This document shows, piece by piece, positions 1 to 8,671 of a DNA stretch of 64,000 nucleotides. The translations under genes were made by a program, and so were the position numbers. Positions within the stretch are counted from its first letter, which is position 1. Every line of letters starts with the position of its first letter. The notes beneath the pieces are model-generated. The model saw only the letters and a program-made list of their open reading frames with translations, did not search any database and was not told the origin of the DNA. Source of the stretch: a virus; the IMG/VR virus record IMGVR_UViG_3300005253_001115, positions 124,001-188,000 of that record; one strand, written 5' to 3'.

Positions 1-649
1 GAAGGTGCTCAACGTACTCTTCAACGTCCTCGATCTTCGTAAGGAGACGCCATTTCGAGGGCTTAGACCACTTATCTGCCTTCTTCTGAGCATCTGAGGT
101 GCCAAGAGCCAGTTGAATGTCGATTTTCCACTGGTCAAAGAAGCTCTGACGCTTCAAAATGTAAGCGGGATCGTGGATGCTAAAGATCTTACCCAATACT
201 GGGTGGTCATAATGCTGGCCACGCGCCTTGGCTATGTTAGGGGTCTCAGGGCACAGAGACTTTAGGACGCTCCCTAGGACAACTATCTTGGTGGGCTTCA
301 GGGTGTCGATGTCCGCCTTTAGGTGCGTCAGACACTCCTCAATGACTTCAGGAGCCAAAGCTGCTCCGGTTCCGGCTAGCTCATCCCAGTTACGAACAAG
401 CTCCGTGTAGGCCACTGAGACACCTCTGACGTTGAGGCGGCGCACAGTCTTTCGTAGGAGATCACCAGCCCTACCAGCAAATGGCAGGCCGCTCTCAGAC
501 TCAGCTCGGCCAGGACCTTCGCCCACGAAGAGAACGGTCTCGTCGGGGTTAGACTTGCCCTTGCGGAACTGTGTGGGAATAAGGGAGCAATCTGCGTATG
601 CAGAGCATTCCTTTCGCTCGCATGTGAAGTTCAGAATTCCTGAATCCAT
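1..649 (-). CDS. Uracil-DNA glycosylase domain, probable N-terminus of a UDG-DNA polymerase fusion (partial)
   Basis: The gene starts at the ATG at 649, where an in-frame stop lies four codons upstream, and runs off the left edge after 216 codons. Residues 43-61 carry the UDG motif 1 (GEGPGRAE, then GLPFAGRAG). Residues 159-164 (HDPAYI) match motif 2 of family-4/5 UDGs. Cysteines 10, 15 and 21 could be part of an Fe-S site. A normal family-4 UDG should end near residue 190, but the frame stays open and residues 199-216 (WRLLTKIEDVEEYVEHL) resemble the start of a 3'-5' exonuclease domain of PolA-type polymerases. SPO1-type phage polymerases have this UDG-exo-pol order. The UDG call is well supported; the polymerase part lies outside the window and is inferred. 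Its place downstream of the tail genes is separate from the rest of the replication set. Confidence 0.8.
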   Translation of the reverse strand, partial: MDSGILNFTCERKECSAYADCSLIPTQFRKGKSNPDETVLFVGEGPGRAESESGLPFAGRAGDLLRKTVRRLNVRGVSVAYTELVRNWDELAGTGAALAPEVIEECLTHLKADIDTLKPTKIVVLGSVLKSLCPETPNIAKARGQHYDHPVLGKIFSIHDPAYILKRQSFFDQWKIDIQLALGTSDAQKKADKWSKPSKWRLLTKIEDVEEYVEHL

Positions 650-670
650 GCGACTTCTTTAGAGTAGCGG

Positions 671-1108
671 CTACTCCCAGAGGTACTTAACTACCACTGC
701 GTTGACGTTTGTCATGGACTTGCGCAGTGATAGGGGCAACATCCAGTAGAAGTCTTCACGCAACTTCGGTGTGATGATGACTGTTCCTTCATCACTTTCT
801 TCGTCGTACATCCCCGGGGAAAGCTTCTGCACTTCACCGACTTCTACGGGGCGGATGGGGGCCAGCACGAAAACACCTTGTGCCTTCGAGGGGCTCGTTT
901 CGCGAAGGATCTCTACCAGCCAGAAAGTTCCATCCTTCGGGGACTCGTCGGTAGGCTCCCACTTAGAGTCGATGACGCCGAGCTTACCCAAGGTGCGGGT
1001 AATCAAATGGTTGTGGATCTTAGGCTTGCCGCCGATCGTACCACCACCCTGAGGCTGGCCGTTGTTGAAGAACTTCACTACTGTTCGGATTCCGGTTACG
1101 GTTTTCAT
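671..1108 (-). CDS. Hypothetical protein
   Basis: A 145-residue protein I do not recognise. I chose the ATG at 1108 rather than the longer reading to 1273, because that extension would lie inside the neighbouring structural gene. The ATG is preceded by AAGAGAAA about 10 nt upstream. The sequence is mixed alpha/beta with a glycine-rich stretch (GGGTIGGKP, residues 22-30) and a C-terminal segment rich in Val and aromatic residues. It sits between the last tail gene and the UDG/polymerase gene, with gaps of about 13 and 21 nt, so it is probably on the same transcript. No function can be assigned. Confidence 0.7.
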   Translation of the reverse strand: MKTVTGIRTVVKFFNNGQPQGGGTIGGKPKIHNHLITRTLGKLGVIDSKWEPTDESPKDGTFWLVEILRETSPSKAQGVFVLAPIRPVEVGEVQKLSPGMYDEESDEGTVIITPKLREDFYWMLPLSLRKSMTNVNAVVVKYLWE

Positions 1109-1121
1109 AAATCTGTTTCTC

Positions 1122-2054
1122 TTATACAGGCAGGAAGTTAGAGGACGCACCCACAATTGAGATCTGCGCCTGCTTCCCGGGGTTAAGCTGTGTGGACACT
1201 TGTACGTAATACGGCCTGTTCTGGGCGAACTTCGTGGTGTCCACATTGAGGATTTGTACTTCTCGGAACTCAAACTGAGATGCCGTGTTGGTGATGCTAC
1301 CGTTGGATATAGCAGGGTATTCCGTACCCTCTTCGTCTACCAGAGATACCGTTACGTTACCGCCTAGTGGTACGTTTGCTTCGATGATGATCCGGTTAGG
1401 CGGCTGTAGCCTAGATACAAACGGGAACAGATGCTTGATCGTGTTAATGGAAGCGGACTGGTTATCCAGATCCATGTGAGCAGCTCCTACCTGACCGGAT
1501 TCGAAGGCCGCGACATTAAATACGTCTGTGGCGACTACAGCCCCCACTACGGGAGACTCAGAGCGGACGTAGATGCGAGGAACGAATGGAGGCACGATCG
1601 TATCGGCAGGGAACTCGGACGGGTTAGTAATTTGGAGCTTGGGAGCTTCGATGAACATATCCGGCTGTAGGGCGGTACCTGCACCGGTCCACCTAATCCA
1701 CCCAACAACAACCGTGTTAGGGATGGTGTCGAATCCAATCAAGCCCTCTCGGATTAGAAGGAGGGCGGGTACGCCACCCTGGACCTGCTGATTATTGTGC
1801 TCGTAGACTACAGTGTAGTCCGTGGGGTCCACGGGAAGCGTATCGCCCACGACTAGGTTGATCGTAGCATCTTCAATCAGTAGAAGCTCGTTGAGCATAA
1901 CCTTGTGGGGAGCGATATTCACGCTCTTGCCACCCAGGCCAACAGACATTTCTGCGCCTTCGAGTACCGCCGGTACGACGATAGATGTGGAAATCTCATT
2001 GATTCTCTGGGCGAGGACTGTATCCCCGAAGTTTACGTATCGTGTCTGTGCCAT
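1122..2054 (-). CDS. Putative tail structural protein
   Basis: A 310-residue beta-rich protein, starting at an ATG four nt after the preceding gene. It has the low-Cys, Thr/Val/Asn-rich composition of phage fibre and baseplate accessory proteins and repeated short strands (for example INLVVGDTLPVDPTDYTVVY). There is no enzyme motif. It is the last gene of the tail operon before polymerase. A structural role is inferred from composition and position; the exact part of the tail is unknown. Confidence 0.6.
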   Translation of the reverse strand: MAQTRYVNFGDTVLAQRINEISTSIVVPAVLEGAEMSVGLGGKSVNIAPHKVMLNELLLIEDATINLVVGDTLPVDPTDYTVVYEHNNQQVQGGVPALLLIREGLIGFDTIPNTVVVGWIRWTGAGTALQPDMFIEAPKLQITNPSEFPADTIVPPFVPRIYVRSESPVVGAVVATDVFNVAAFESGQVGAAHMDLDNQSASINTIKHLFPFVSRLQPPNRIIIEANVPLGGNVTVSLVDEEGTEYPAISNGSITNTASQFEFREVQILNVDTTKFAQNRPYYVQVSTQLNPGKQAQISIVGASSNFLPV

Positions 2055-2058
2055 AATG

Positions 2059-2655
2059 CTACTCCGTGCCGTATAGGCGGAACGTTCCTCGCTCGATGTT
2101 GTCAGAAGTCATAGAAAAGGTAATATTCTCGATTCGTCCGAACTGGAGAGTGGTTTGTCCCTTGTACATACCAAACCCGTCTATGCGAGCAAGCACTGAC
2201 GTGTCGCTCCACCCTGCGGCCTCAAACCCAATCCGAGGAAAGTCCGTAGCGTCCGTTCCTGGGTAAAGCCAGCAGGAATAGTTGAACGTCGAATTTGAAG
2301 CACTCCCGAAATTAGCGTTACCGGAACCTCCAGACATGATGATGGAATCGTCAGAGATATCTTCGTAAAGACTACCGTTATCGTTGGCGGCGTGTGCCTG
2401 ATACAGCCAAGTGTAGTCGCTGGCCCCAACCGGGAAGGTTCCGTTGACTCCGATTCGAGACTGTAGATCTACGTTGTTAGCAACCGAACTTAGTTGGTCG
2501 ATTTCAATCTGAAAGCGGTTGTAGGGTGTGGCCGGAAGAGTCAGCGTTACGGTACCCGTGGGGGAAACAACAGTCTGCGTCTCCAACAGCACCCTAGGTA
2601 CAATCCTATTTCCACTTGCGTCTCTCAAGTCGGGGTTCTGATGCCTAATAGTCAT
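2059..2655 (-). CDS. Putative tail structural protein
   Basis: A 198-residue beta-rich protein whose ATG shares one base with the stop codon of the large fibre gene upstream (TAATG), so the two are translationally coupled. The middle carries a Ser/Asn/Gly-rich stretch (MSGGSGNANFGSASNSTFNY). The C-terminus reads like a jelly-roll or carbohydrate-binding-type sandwich (LQFGRIENITFSMTSDNIERG). This could be a fibre tip or fibre chaperone. The fold is inferred from composition only. Confidence 0.55.
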   Translation of the reverse strand: MTIRHQNPDLRDASGNRIVPRVLLETQTVVSPTGTVTLTLPATPYNRFQIEIDQLSSVANNVDLQSRIGVNGTFPVGASDYTWLYQAHAANDNGSLYEDISDDSIIMSGGSGNANFGSASNSTFNYSCWLYPGTDATDFPRIGFEAAGWSDTSVLARIDGFGMYKGQTTLQFGRIENITFSMTSDNIERGTFRLYGTE

Positions 2656-5600
2656 TAGCTAGCTCCTACGATGACCGCTGTACCGGCCTCAGCCGGATTG
2701 AAGGTCATGGTTACAGTATTGGCATCAACAATATTTACGACAGGGAACTGGGCATCGCCTGATGTGTCGTATGCCGCCCAAGTAACGTCCGTGGTACCAA
2801 GATTGTGTGTAACAGTCCATACGGTGGACGTTGCGAAGGCTTGCGAGAAGACGTTGGTTGCGGGGCCTGTCGGACCCTGGATACCAACCCCTGTCGGGCC
2901 GACAGCTCCGTCAAGACCGTCCGCACCGGGATCACCAGTTGCTCCGTCCGAACCGGCGACTCCTGTCGGACCCTGACCGATGGGGCCAACACTGGTAGTG
3001 TCGGCCAAAGCAAAGTCCGTGAAGATACCGAACATCTCGAACTGTACCTTGTCGATAGGCTCGCCGAAGTCATGCTCGAATACTGCGAAGTTCGGGTTCT
3101 TGGAAATCAGCGCCATATCAGAGAAGCCCTTCCAGTTGCCCGGATCAGATTCCAGAGCAGCCTGTACACGCACTGAAGAGGCCAATAGAGGCTCTGGCGG
3201 GGTGCTTGCCGCGCCACCACTTACGTTCTCTGGGTTGTGCATGACAACAGCGATCTTCTCCACGTCTGCACCCTGTAGACCAACAGGGACACCCAAAGAC
3301 CGGGATCGGTACTTCTTCCGTACCGAGTCTAGATCGGCGGTACTGGCGGGAATTCGTGTACGAAGACCTTCCGAGAAAGCATCGGCCGACGTAGCGATGT
3401 AGCGGCCTGCACCGCCCAAGAAACCGGTGATGTCGATGGGCTCGGGAGCAGTATTTACGAAGATGCCTACAATCACGTTATTGGCCACACCACCCGCGTT
3501 TCGGGTAAGGTCCACAACCTCGTCTGTTCGTACACCCGTTACGCCGGAATCAAAGATAGGGTCAGCCAAAGTAACTACTATGTTGTCACCCGTGGTCTCG
3601 AAATCCGTTCCTGCGCCTACGTTAAATTCGCCATTGGCGGTGACAGCACTGCCGTCCGTTCCCCCGGCCATGCCGGAGGGGAACAGGGAGTAACCGGAGG
3701 ATACTGATTCCACGATGTTGTCGTTACCAGAATCGCCAAGAGCATCATTCACGATGTCTACTTGGTCTCCGGTTCCGATCGAAGCTGTAACCGCCAAAGA
3801 GGATGAAGAGATTGCAGAAATGATAGCTGCCTGTGTCTCAAAAGCCTGGGCGTCCTTACCCACGTTAACAGGAAGGTGCGTGATGTCAGACAGGGCACCG
3901 CCCCCTGTGTCAAACTCGAATACTTCGGTGTCGGTTCCGTCACCCAGAGTGAAGGTATCCTGATCGTTTAGTCCGATCTGACTATCAGAGACCTGAATGG
4001 TAGACGCAGGTGCCAGTGTATCGAAACCTAGAAGCGTGGCAAGAGAGCTATTTACTATGGTGAATGGGTTACTACCAACTGCCGTGATGCTAATGGCGCG
4101 TTGGGTGGTCACAGTCGTTATGTATTCGATGGCATTAGCAACACCGTTGATAAATAGCGAATTCGATGTCAGACCAGAAGCAATATCGGCTGCCAGAACC
4201 TCGGGGTCCTGCCATCCGTTGCCAGTAGACACCGAAATATTGTTACCGGTAGTCTGCTCGTTGATGGTGAGGTTGGTGGAACCAATAAGTATGTTGATGC
4301 CGAACTGCAAGGCAGTCAGAACGCCGCTGGCTGCTGCGGGGGTCTTGGCGATTAGGATCTTGCCATTGCCCAGGTCAATGGTATCGTTGTTGGATATCAG
4401 CTCGTTCTGCACGATAGTCAAGGAGCCCGTGGCCTCAGCCGGACCCTCGTCGCCCTCGAAAATGTCTCCGTAGCGAGGGCTGCGGAAGTCCTCGTATAGC
4501 CAAGCCCTAGCGCCCTGTCCTTCTGGGGTGCCCGTCCCGTTATAAATGGGGGTTCGGGGAAGATCAAGATCAAGAGATACAGGCCGCGCGTCGAGCACAT
4601 TCTCTACAGCGAGGCCATCCCAGAATACGTCAGCTAGGGGACACTTCTCCTTGAAAGTGTCGGTCACAGCCGCCTCTTGGTCGGCATATACGATAATGGT
4701 GGAGTCGTTTCCGTCGTTACTTCGTCCGCCTGTTGCCACACGAACCGTACTAAGCTCAGAGAACAAAGCCGTGGTGCGTTGGAACTGGTCGATGTTCTCG
4801 GCGGCAGCGGGGACGGGGGTGTCGCTCCAGTTGGCGAAGTTGAAAGTGAGATTCTCGCTCACAGCATTACCGTCAGCGTCGGTACCTGTGCATGTCAGGA
4901 TGATCTCCATGTTCGTTACGTCATTAGCACGAGTTAGTCCGATCTCAATGGGGGCAGAACCACGCATGGCGCGCGTGATTTGTAGATCGGCGCTGCCCAT
5001 GGCGTCCAGCTTGATGGGCGGTTGCAAGATCTGAGGAGTAGAAATCAGATCGCCTTCGCTATCAAGAAGAACCCGGAAATCTCGGGGAATGGGTCCAGAG
5101 CCGTCGAAAGAGATGATAGGGGTAGGAATGGATGACACTGCGATTCCATCGGCAACGACCAACTCACTGCCCGCAGGCTGCAAGAACACTAGGTCATTGG
5201 TTGCGGGATCTACTGGACCCTCACCAGCCTGTGCGAACATGTACTCTACCGTGATGCCCTCCGTGGGAATGGGCTCATTGGCGGGGATGACTAGGATGTT
5301 GGTATCCGGCACGAAATCCACAGAGATCTGTCGGGCAGGGTTGCCCACGGCGTAGGCGCTACCGATAGACAGTGGGAAGTGCTGTAGGGCTGCGTAGCTA
5401 GAGCCTGCTGCTCCGAACTGTGTGCTGCGACGTGTAACCGACCCAGAACCGTCCAAGTTGAAGCTAGCTGCTTCAATGTCCTCAGAGGTCTTAATGCCGG
5501 GGTAGCGGGGAACGGAAGAGTCCTTCGACAGAACCATACCATGCGCTACAGCCTGCTGGTACAGGGTGAGGCGACCAGCAGCGAGGTCGTTCAGGCTCGT

Positions 5601-6293
5601 TCCGTGGGGATTGGTATCTGTGGGGTCGGCCGTACCTACCTTGCTACGGTGCTCTATATCGACCGGGCTGAACCAAGGTCGGTTAGTGGGGAAGTTGTTT
5701 CCACCAAGGTCTATAGCCAGATCCAGACTTAGGTCAGCAAGCTGGTTTACCGTAACGTAAGACAGAATTACGATGTCCTTCAAGCGGTCCGGGCTAAATT
5801 GGGCGGCGTCGTTGAAGTTACCGAGAATGTCTACCTTGATGACCGTATCGTTGTCTGCGGGCCTCTGGTTTCGGACAGCAACGTCGATGTTGAATTTACT
5901 CACCCGGCGCTCAGCGCCTTCTTCGGTGAAGTATTCGATGAAGACGACGTTTACAGCGCCGACAGCCGTAGAGGCCAGTTCTAGGCTGGTGATCTTGTTT
6001 AGGAGCTTGACCCAATTACCGAAGGCTGTTACAGCCGTACCGGGAGTGACATCTACCCGGAGATCGTTGTCTGCCGCCACGGAGACGTTGAGGGGCCGGT
6101 CAATATCCGTAGTAGAGATATCCTGGGGATTAGTATCATCAACGATACCGAAGCGGCCGAGGCTGTTCTGGACGGCACCGATCTCTAGACGGGTGCGCTC
6201 CTGCATTTCCTGACCGTTGCTTGTCTGCTGAAACTCCAGGTCGTCGGTTGCAACGGGGGCTTGGAAGTTAGTTCCCGGAAGCTTAGCCACCAT
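2655..6293 (-). CDS. Large tail fibre protein with C-terminal collagen-like segment
   Basis: A 1212-residue protein. The ATG at 6293 has a strong AAGGAGAA ribosome site 5-6 nt upstream, inside the HNH gene. Residues 1-320 read as an attachment region. Residues about 640-940 contain beta-rich units built around D-T-I-D-L-G-N-G and D-T-F-T-L-G-D-G motifs. Residues 1103-1147 are Gly-X-Y triplets (GPIGQGPTG, GPTGVGIQGPTGP) of the collagen type. The last 65 residues (starting VFSQAFATSTVWTVTHNLGT) resemble small trimeric fibre-tip domains. Collagen-like stretches in phage fibres trimerise, and a distal receptor-binding role is inferred from the C-terminal knob. It is coupled to the next gene by TAATG. 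Confidence 0.8.
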   Translation of the reverse strand: MVAKLPGTNFQAPVATDDLEFQQTSNGQEMQERTRLEIGAVQNSLGRFGIVDDTNPQDISTTDIDRPLNVSVAADNDLRVDVTPGTAVTAFGNWVKLLNKITSLELASTAVGAVNVVFIEYFTEEGAERRVSKFNIDVAVRNQRPADNDTVIKVDILGNFNDAAQFSPDRLKDIVILSYVTVNQLADLSLDLAIDLGGNNFPTNRPWFSPVDIEHRSKVGTADPTDTNPHGTSLNDLAAGRLTLYQQAVAHGMVLSKDSSVPRYPGIKTSEDIEAASFNLDGSGSVTRRSTQFGAAGSSYAALQHFPLSIGSAYAVGNPARQISVDFVPDTNILVIPANEPIPTEGITVEYMFAQAGEGPVDPATNDLVFLQPAGSELVVADGIAVSSIPTPIISFDGSGPIPRDFRVLLDSEGDLISTPQILQPPIKLDAMGSADLQITRAMRGSAPIEIGLTRANDVTNMEIILTCTGTDADGNAVSENLTFNFANWSDTPVPAAAENIDQFQRTTALFSELSTVRVATGGRSNDGNDSTIIVYADQEAAVTDTFKEKCPLADVFWDGLAVENVLDARPVSLDLDLPRTPIYNGTGTPEGQGARAWLYEDFRSPRYGDIFEGDEGPAEATGSLTIVQNELISNNDTIDLGNGKILIAKTPAAASGVLTALQFGINILIGSTNLTINEQTTGNNISVSTGNGWQDPEVLAADIASGLTSNSLFINGVANAIEYITTVTTQRAISITAVGSNPFTIVNSSLATLLGFDTLAPASTIQVSDSQIGLNDQDTFTLGDGTDTEVFEFDTGGGALSDITHLPVNVGKDAQAFETQAAIISAISSSSLAVTASIGTGDQVDIVNDALGDSGNDNIVESVSSGYSLFPSGMAGGTDGSAVTANGEFNVGAGTDFETTGDNIVVTLADPIFDSGVTGVRTDEVVDLTRNAGGVANNVIVGIFVNTAPEPIDITGFLGGAGRYIATSADAFSEGLRTRIPASTADLDSVRKKYRSRSLGVPVGLQGADVEKIAVVMHNPENVSGGAASTPPEPLLASSVRVQAALESDPGNWKGFSDMALISKNPNFAVFEHDFGEPIDKVQFEMFGIFTDFALADTTSVGPIGQGPTGVAGSDGATGDPGADGLDGAVGPTGVGIQGPTGPATNVFSQAFATSTVWTVTHNLGTTDVTWAAYDTSGDAQFPVVNIVDANTVTMTFNPAEAGTAVIVGAS
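2853..2987 (-). repeat. Collagen-like Gly-X-Y repeat in tail fibre
   Basis: This encodes about 45 residues near the C-terminus of the large fibre, mostly Gly-X-Y triplets with Pro, Thr and Asp frequent at X/Y. The segment should form a trimeric stalk just before the terminal knob. Confidence 0.8.
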
Positions 6294-6765
6294 GGGTGTT
6301 CTCCTTAATGCTGCTGCTGTGCTCTTCTAAATAGGCTACGGCAGATTCCAAAATCTCTCTATTGTCCCTGAAAGAACCGAGTCCCGTGTTGCAGCCTATG
6401 CAGAGCAAATCTCTAACTTGTCCCGTATCGTGGTTGTGGTCTACTGCCAAATTGTTACCGGAAAGGCAAGCATTTTTGCAAATCTTGCAGACCCCTCCTT
6501 GTCTTTCCAACATATCACCATATTCTTCTAAAGAAATACCAAACTTGGTTTTGAGATTGTATGCTCTTTGCTTTGTGGGTTCTACCTTCCATCCTCGCGC
6601 AGACTTACCATTTTTGTCTTTGTCAAGAAACTTTTTAGGATCTCTATCGTAACGTCTCTTTTCCCTAGCCCGTCGGCAAACTCGGCACATAGTGTGATTA
6701 ACCTGTCCCTTAGAGAGATAAGTATTTTCAGGCGTCCTGGGATGTCCGTTTCTGCAAGTCTTCAT
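6283..6765 (-). CDS. Freestanding HNH endonuclease (endonuclease VII-like)
   Basis: A 160-residue protein. The ATG at 6765 lies four nt after the stop of the upstream structural gene; the longer reading to 6846 would overlap that gene. It has an N-terminal zinc pair (CRNGH and CRVC, residues 4-30). The core is CKIC at 93-96, DHNHDTG at 109-115 and LCIGCN at 121-126, the signature of Endonuclease_7/HNH proteins. The gene overlaps the fibre start by 11 nt and supplies that gene's ribosome site. Freestanding HNH genes between virion genes are usually homing endonucleases. A Holliday-junction resolvase role is possible from the family but less likely here. Confidence 0.85.
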   Translation of the reverse strand: MKTCRNGHPRTPENTYLSKGQVNHTMCRVCRRAREKRRYDRDPKKFLDKDKNGKSARGWKVEPTKQRAYNLKTKFGISLEEYGDMLERQGGVCKICKNACLSGNNLAVDHNHDTGQVRDLLCIGCNTGLGSFRDNREILESAVAYLEEHSSSIKENTHGG

Positions 6766-6769
6766 AGTA

Positions 6770-8197
6770 TCAAAGGAAAAGCATGCCACCGTCGAAACGG
6801 TTTGGCGTTCGATTGGAATCAAAACGCCCCTTGAGGCCCATGGCAAAATTCAAAAACATGGGCTTTTGGAACATGTTCGTTGCCTGCCATTGTGCGTCCC
6901 CAAAAACATCTGCTGTTATTCCGTAGATTAGAGAGAACGCCTGATTCTCGGTGGGAACCCAGTTCCCAAATTCCACTGTTGTCTCGGGCGTCCCGATCAC
7001 TACGATTTCAATCCTTTCTGTCGGCAAGTCATCGGTCGTCGTTCCAATGAGAACTTGCTGTGGGGTGACCGGCGGGAGTTCAAACTCTCGCCATTCGTTC
7101 GGGTAGAAGCGCACCTTCAAAGTGCAGGGTAGATTGGCCGCGACCGGGATGTTCCATTCTGTCCCCGGGGGCATGACCGGAATCATCTCCTGCGTCACCT
7201 GAAACTGCCCGAGGTCGTTACATAGAGATACTGCATTGATTTCTTGGGTGGTTCCGCGCTTCGAGAAAGTAATGGAACCGTCAGCCACCTGCCAAAGGCA
7301 GATAACATCTGCCATCACAGGCATTTCCGTGATTTGGAACTGCTTGTTGATTGGGAGCGGGGCGAGCCCGTCGTGGATGATCGGAGCACCCAGTTTGTCG
7401 AATACGGTGATCGACAACTGCTCATTTACATTATCACGGTCAAACAGCACGCCGGAGACGTAATCCAGCAAAAACGGACCGATATCGTCTAAAAAGCCAG
7501 GAACCAGGGGAATGAATACCTGATTGCTGAGGTAGCTGGGCTGGGCCTTGATGAAAAGGTTCGTGCCGCTTTCTTCGAGGTCCACGGTGAGGGGCTGCTC
7601 CAGCAGAATCTCATAGATCATGGTGAATTCGGTAGATCCGTCCGATATAGCGTCCAGAAAGCGCGCCCGTACCACCTTCACATCCAGAAGGCTCGTCAGA
7701 AGCCCTGGAGTCGTCTCTACGGAAAGATTGTCCCCTGCGAGGACGTGGTATCGGCTTCGGATGATAATCGACGTGGAGCCAGCAGGAGCGTCCAGGGCAG
7801 GCTCGATCGGCGTGGCGAACAGGTTCACGGTGTTCTCTGACGTGAAGTCGCCCAGAATCGGGTCCTGTAGGGTGATGAAATCGTCCCCGAAGTCCTTCAC
7901 GAGAGCAAATTCCTCGTCAGGTCCCAGAGACAGAACGGCACCGATCTCCAGCCACCGGCTGGGTCGATCCAAGATCAGCGTCTTGGTGTTTCTAGGAGCT
8001 GCTTCCTTGAGGCGGATTTCGTTGTCGGGGTTGATAATGGCAAAATCGGCTCCTGTCTTACGGGCGAACCTCACCTGTCCCTTTAGAAGCGGATCTGAAA
8101 AGATGGGAAAGCCTCGCGGCTGTACAATCACATTGCTATAGTGAGGAGAAATCCCACTAACGAGTTGGTTGTACCTTGTAAGACGACCTCTAGCCAT
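6770..8197 (-). CDS. Putative tail/baseplate structural protein
   Basis: A 475-residue beta-rich protein starting at an ATG that overlaps the previous stop by one nt (TAATG). It opens with a basic segment (MARGRLTRYNQLVSG), followed by long runs of short strands and few cysteines. No enzymatic motif is visible. Its place downstream of the fibre genes and upstream of the collagen-type fibre supports a virion role such as a fibre connector or baseplate appendage. I do not recognise a family. Confidence 0.55.
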   Translation of the reverse strand: MARGRLTRYNQLVSGISPHYSNVIVQPRGFPIFSDPLLKGQVRFARKTGADFAIINPDNEIRLKEAAPRNTKTLILDRPSRWLEIGAVLSLGPDEEFALVKDFGDDFITLQDPILGDFTSENTVNLFATPIEPALDAPAGSTSIIIRSRYHVLAGDNLSVETTPGLLTSLLDVKVVRARFLDAISDGSTEFTMIYEILLEQPLTVDLEESGTNLFIKAQPSYLSNQVFIPLVPGFLDDIGPFLLDYVSGVLFDRDNVNEQLSITVFDKLGAPIIHDGLAPLPINKQFQITEMPVMADVICLWQVADGSITFSKRGTTQEINAVSLCNDLGQFQVTQEMIPVMPPGTEWNIPVAANLPCTLKVRFYPNEWREFELPPVTPQQVLIGTTTDDLPTERIEIVVIGTPETTVEFGNWVPTENQAFSLIYGITADVFGDAQWQATNMFQKPMFLNFAMGLKGRFDSNRTPNRFDGGMLFL

Positions 8198-8670
8198 TAA
8201 CTACTACTCTCAATCTTCGATCGCACCAAGCCGATGCGATAGCCAATCGAATGGAGTTCCTCGTCCTGGGACAGCTTAGTTTCAGCCGCCTGCAAGAAGC
8301 GGGCTCCGGCTTCGGCCACATCTCGTGACATGGTTCCGTTGGGGTACAACACTGACCGCAGGCTCTGGGCCATGCTAGTCAGCACAGCCACCACAGCCTT
8401 CGAGTCCCGCTGTTCTAGAACGGCCTCGGTAAGCTCTGCAATCTCTTCCGCAGCCGACACAGCCAGATCCTCGATCGTAAGCTCGTCCATGTCCCCTACA
8501 GCGGCGTAGTTTTCGCGCACCACAGCAGCGAGGCTTTTGTTCCGGGGAAGAGCGCTGTCCGACGACATGATGAAAATGGCGGCGTCCACGTCTGCGCTAA
8601 TGTCCTGATTCTTTCCATCAAGATCATTCGCAAGGATTACCAGTTCTGAGAGAAGTGTGTTTATGTCCAT
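8197..8670 (-). CDS. Hypothetical helical protein in tail operon
   Basis: A 157-residue acidic, alpha-helical protein, unlike its beta-rich neighbours. It is rich in Ala, Glu and Leu with heptad-like spacing (LAVSAAEEIAELTEAVLEQRD). It overlaps the next start by one nt and begins one base after the preceding gene. It could be a chaperone or a coiled-coil connector for the fibre proteins on either side. No family is recognised. Confidence 0.6.
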   Translation of the reverse strand: MDINTLLSELVILANDLDGKNQDISADVDAAIFIMSSDSALPRNKSLAAVVRENYAAVGDMDELTIEDLAVSAAEEIAELTEAVLEQRDSKAVVAVLTSMAQSLRSVLYPNGTMSRDVAEAGARFLQAAETKLSQDEELHSIGYRIGLVRSKIESSS

Positions 8671-8671
8671 A

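Noticed and set aside
671-1273. Longer 200-codon reading of the small gene near the left end
   Set aside because: The extra N-terminal part lies inside the upstream structural gene and is Arg/Ser/Pro-rich like a shadow; the ATG at 1108 fits the gene spacing.
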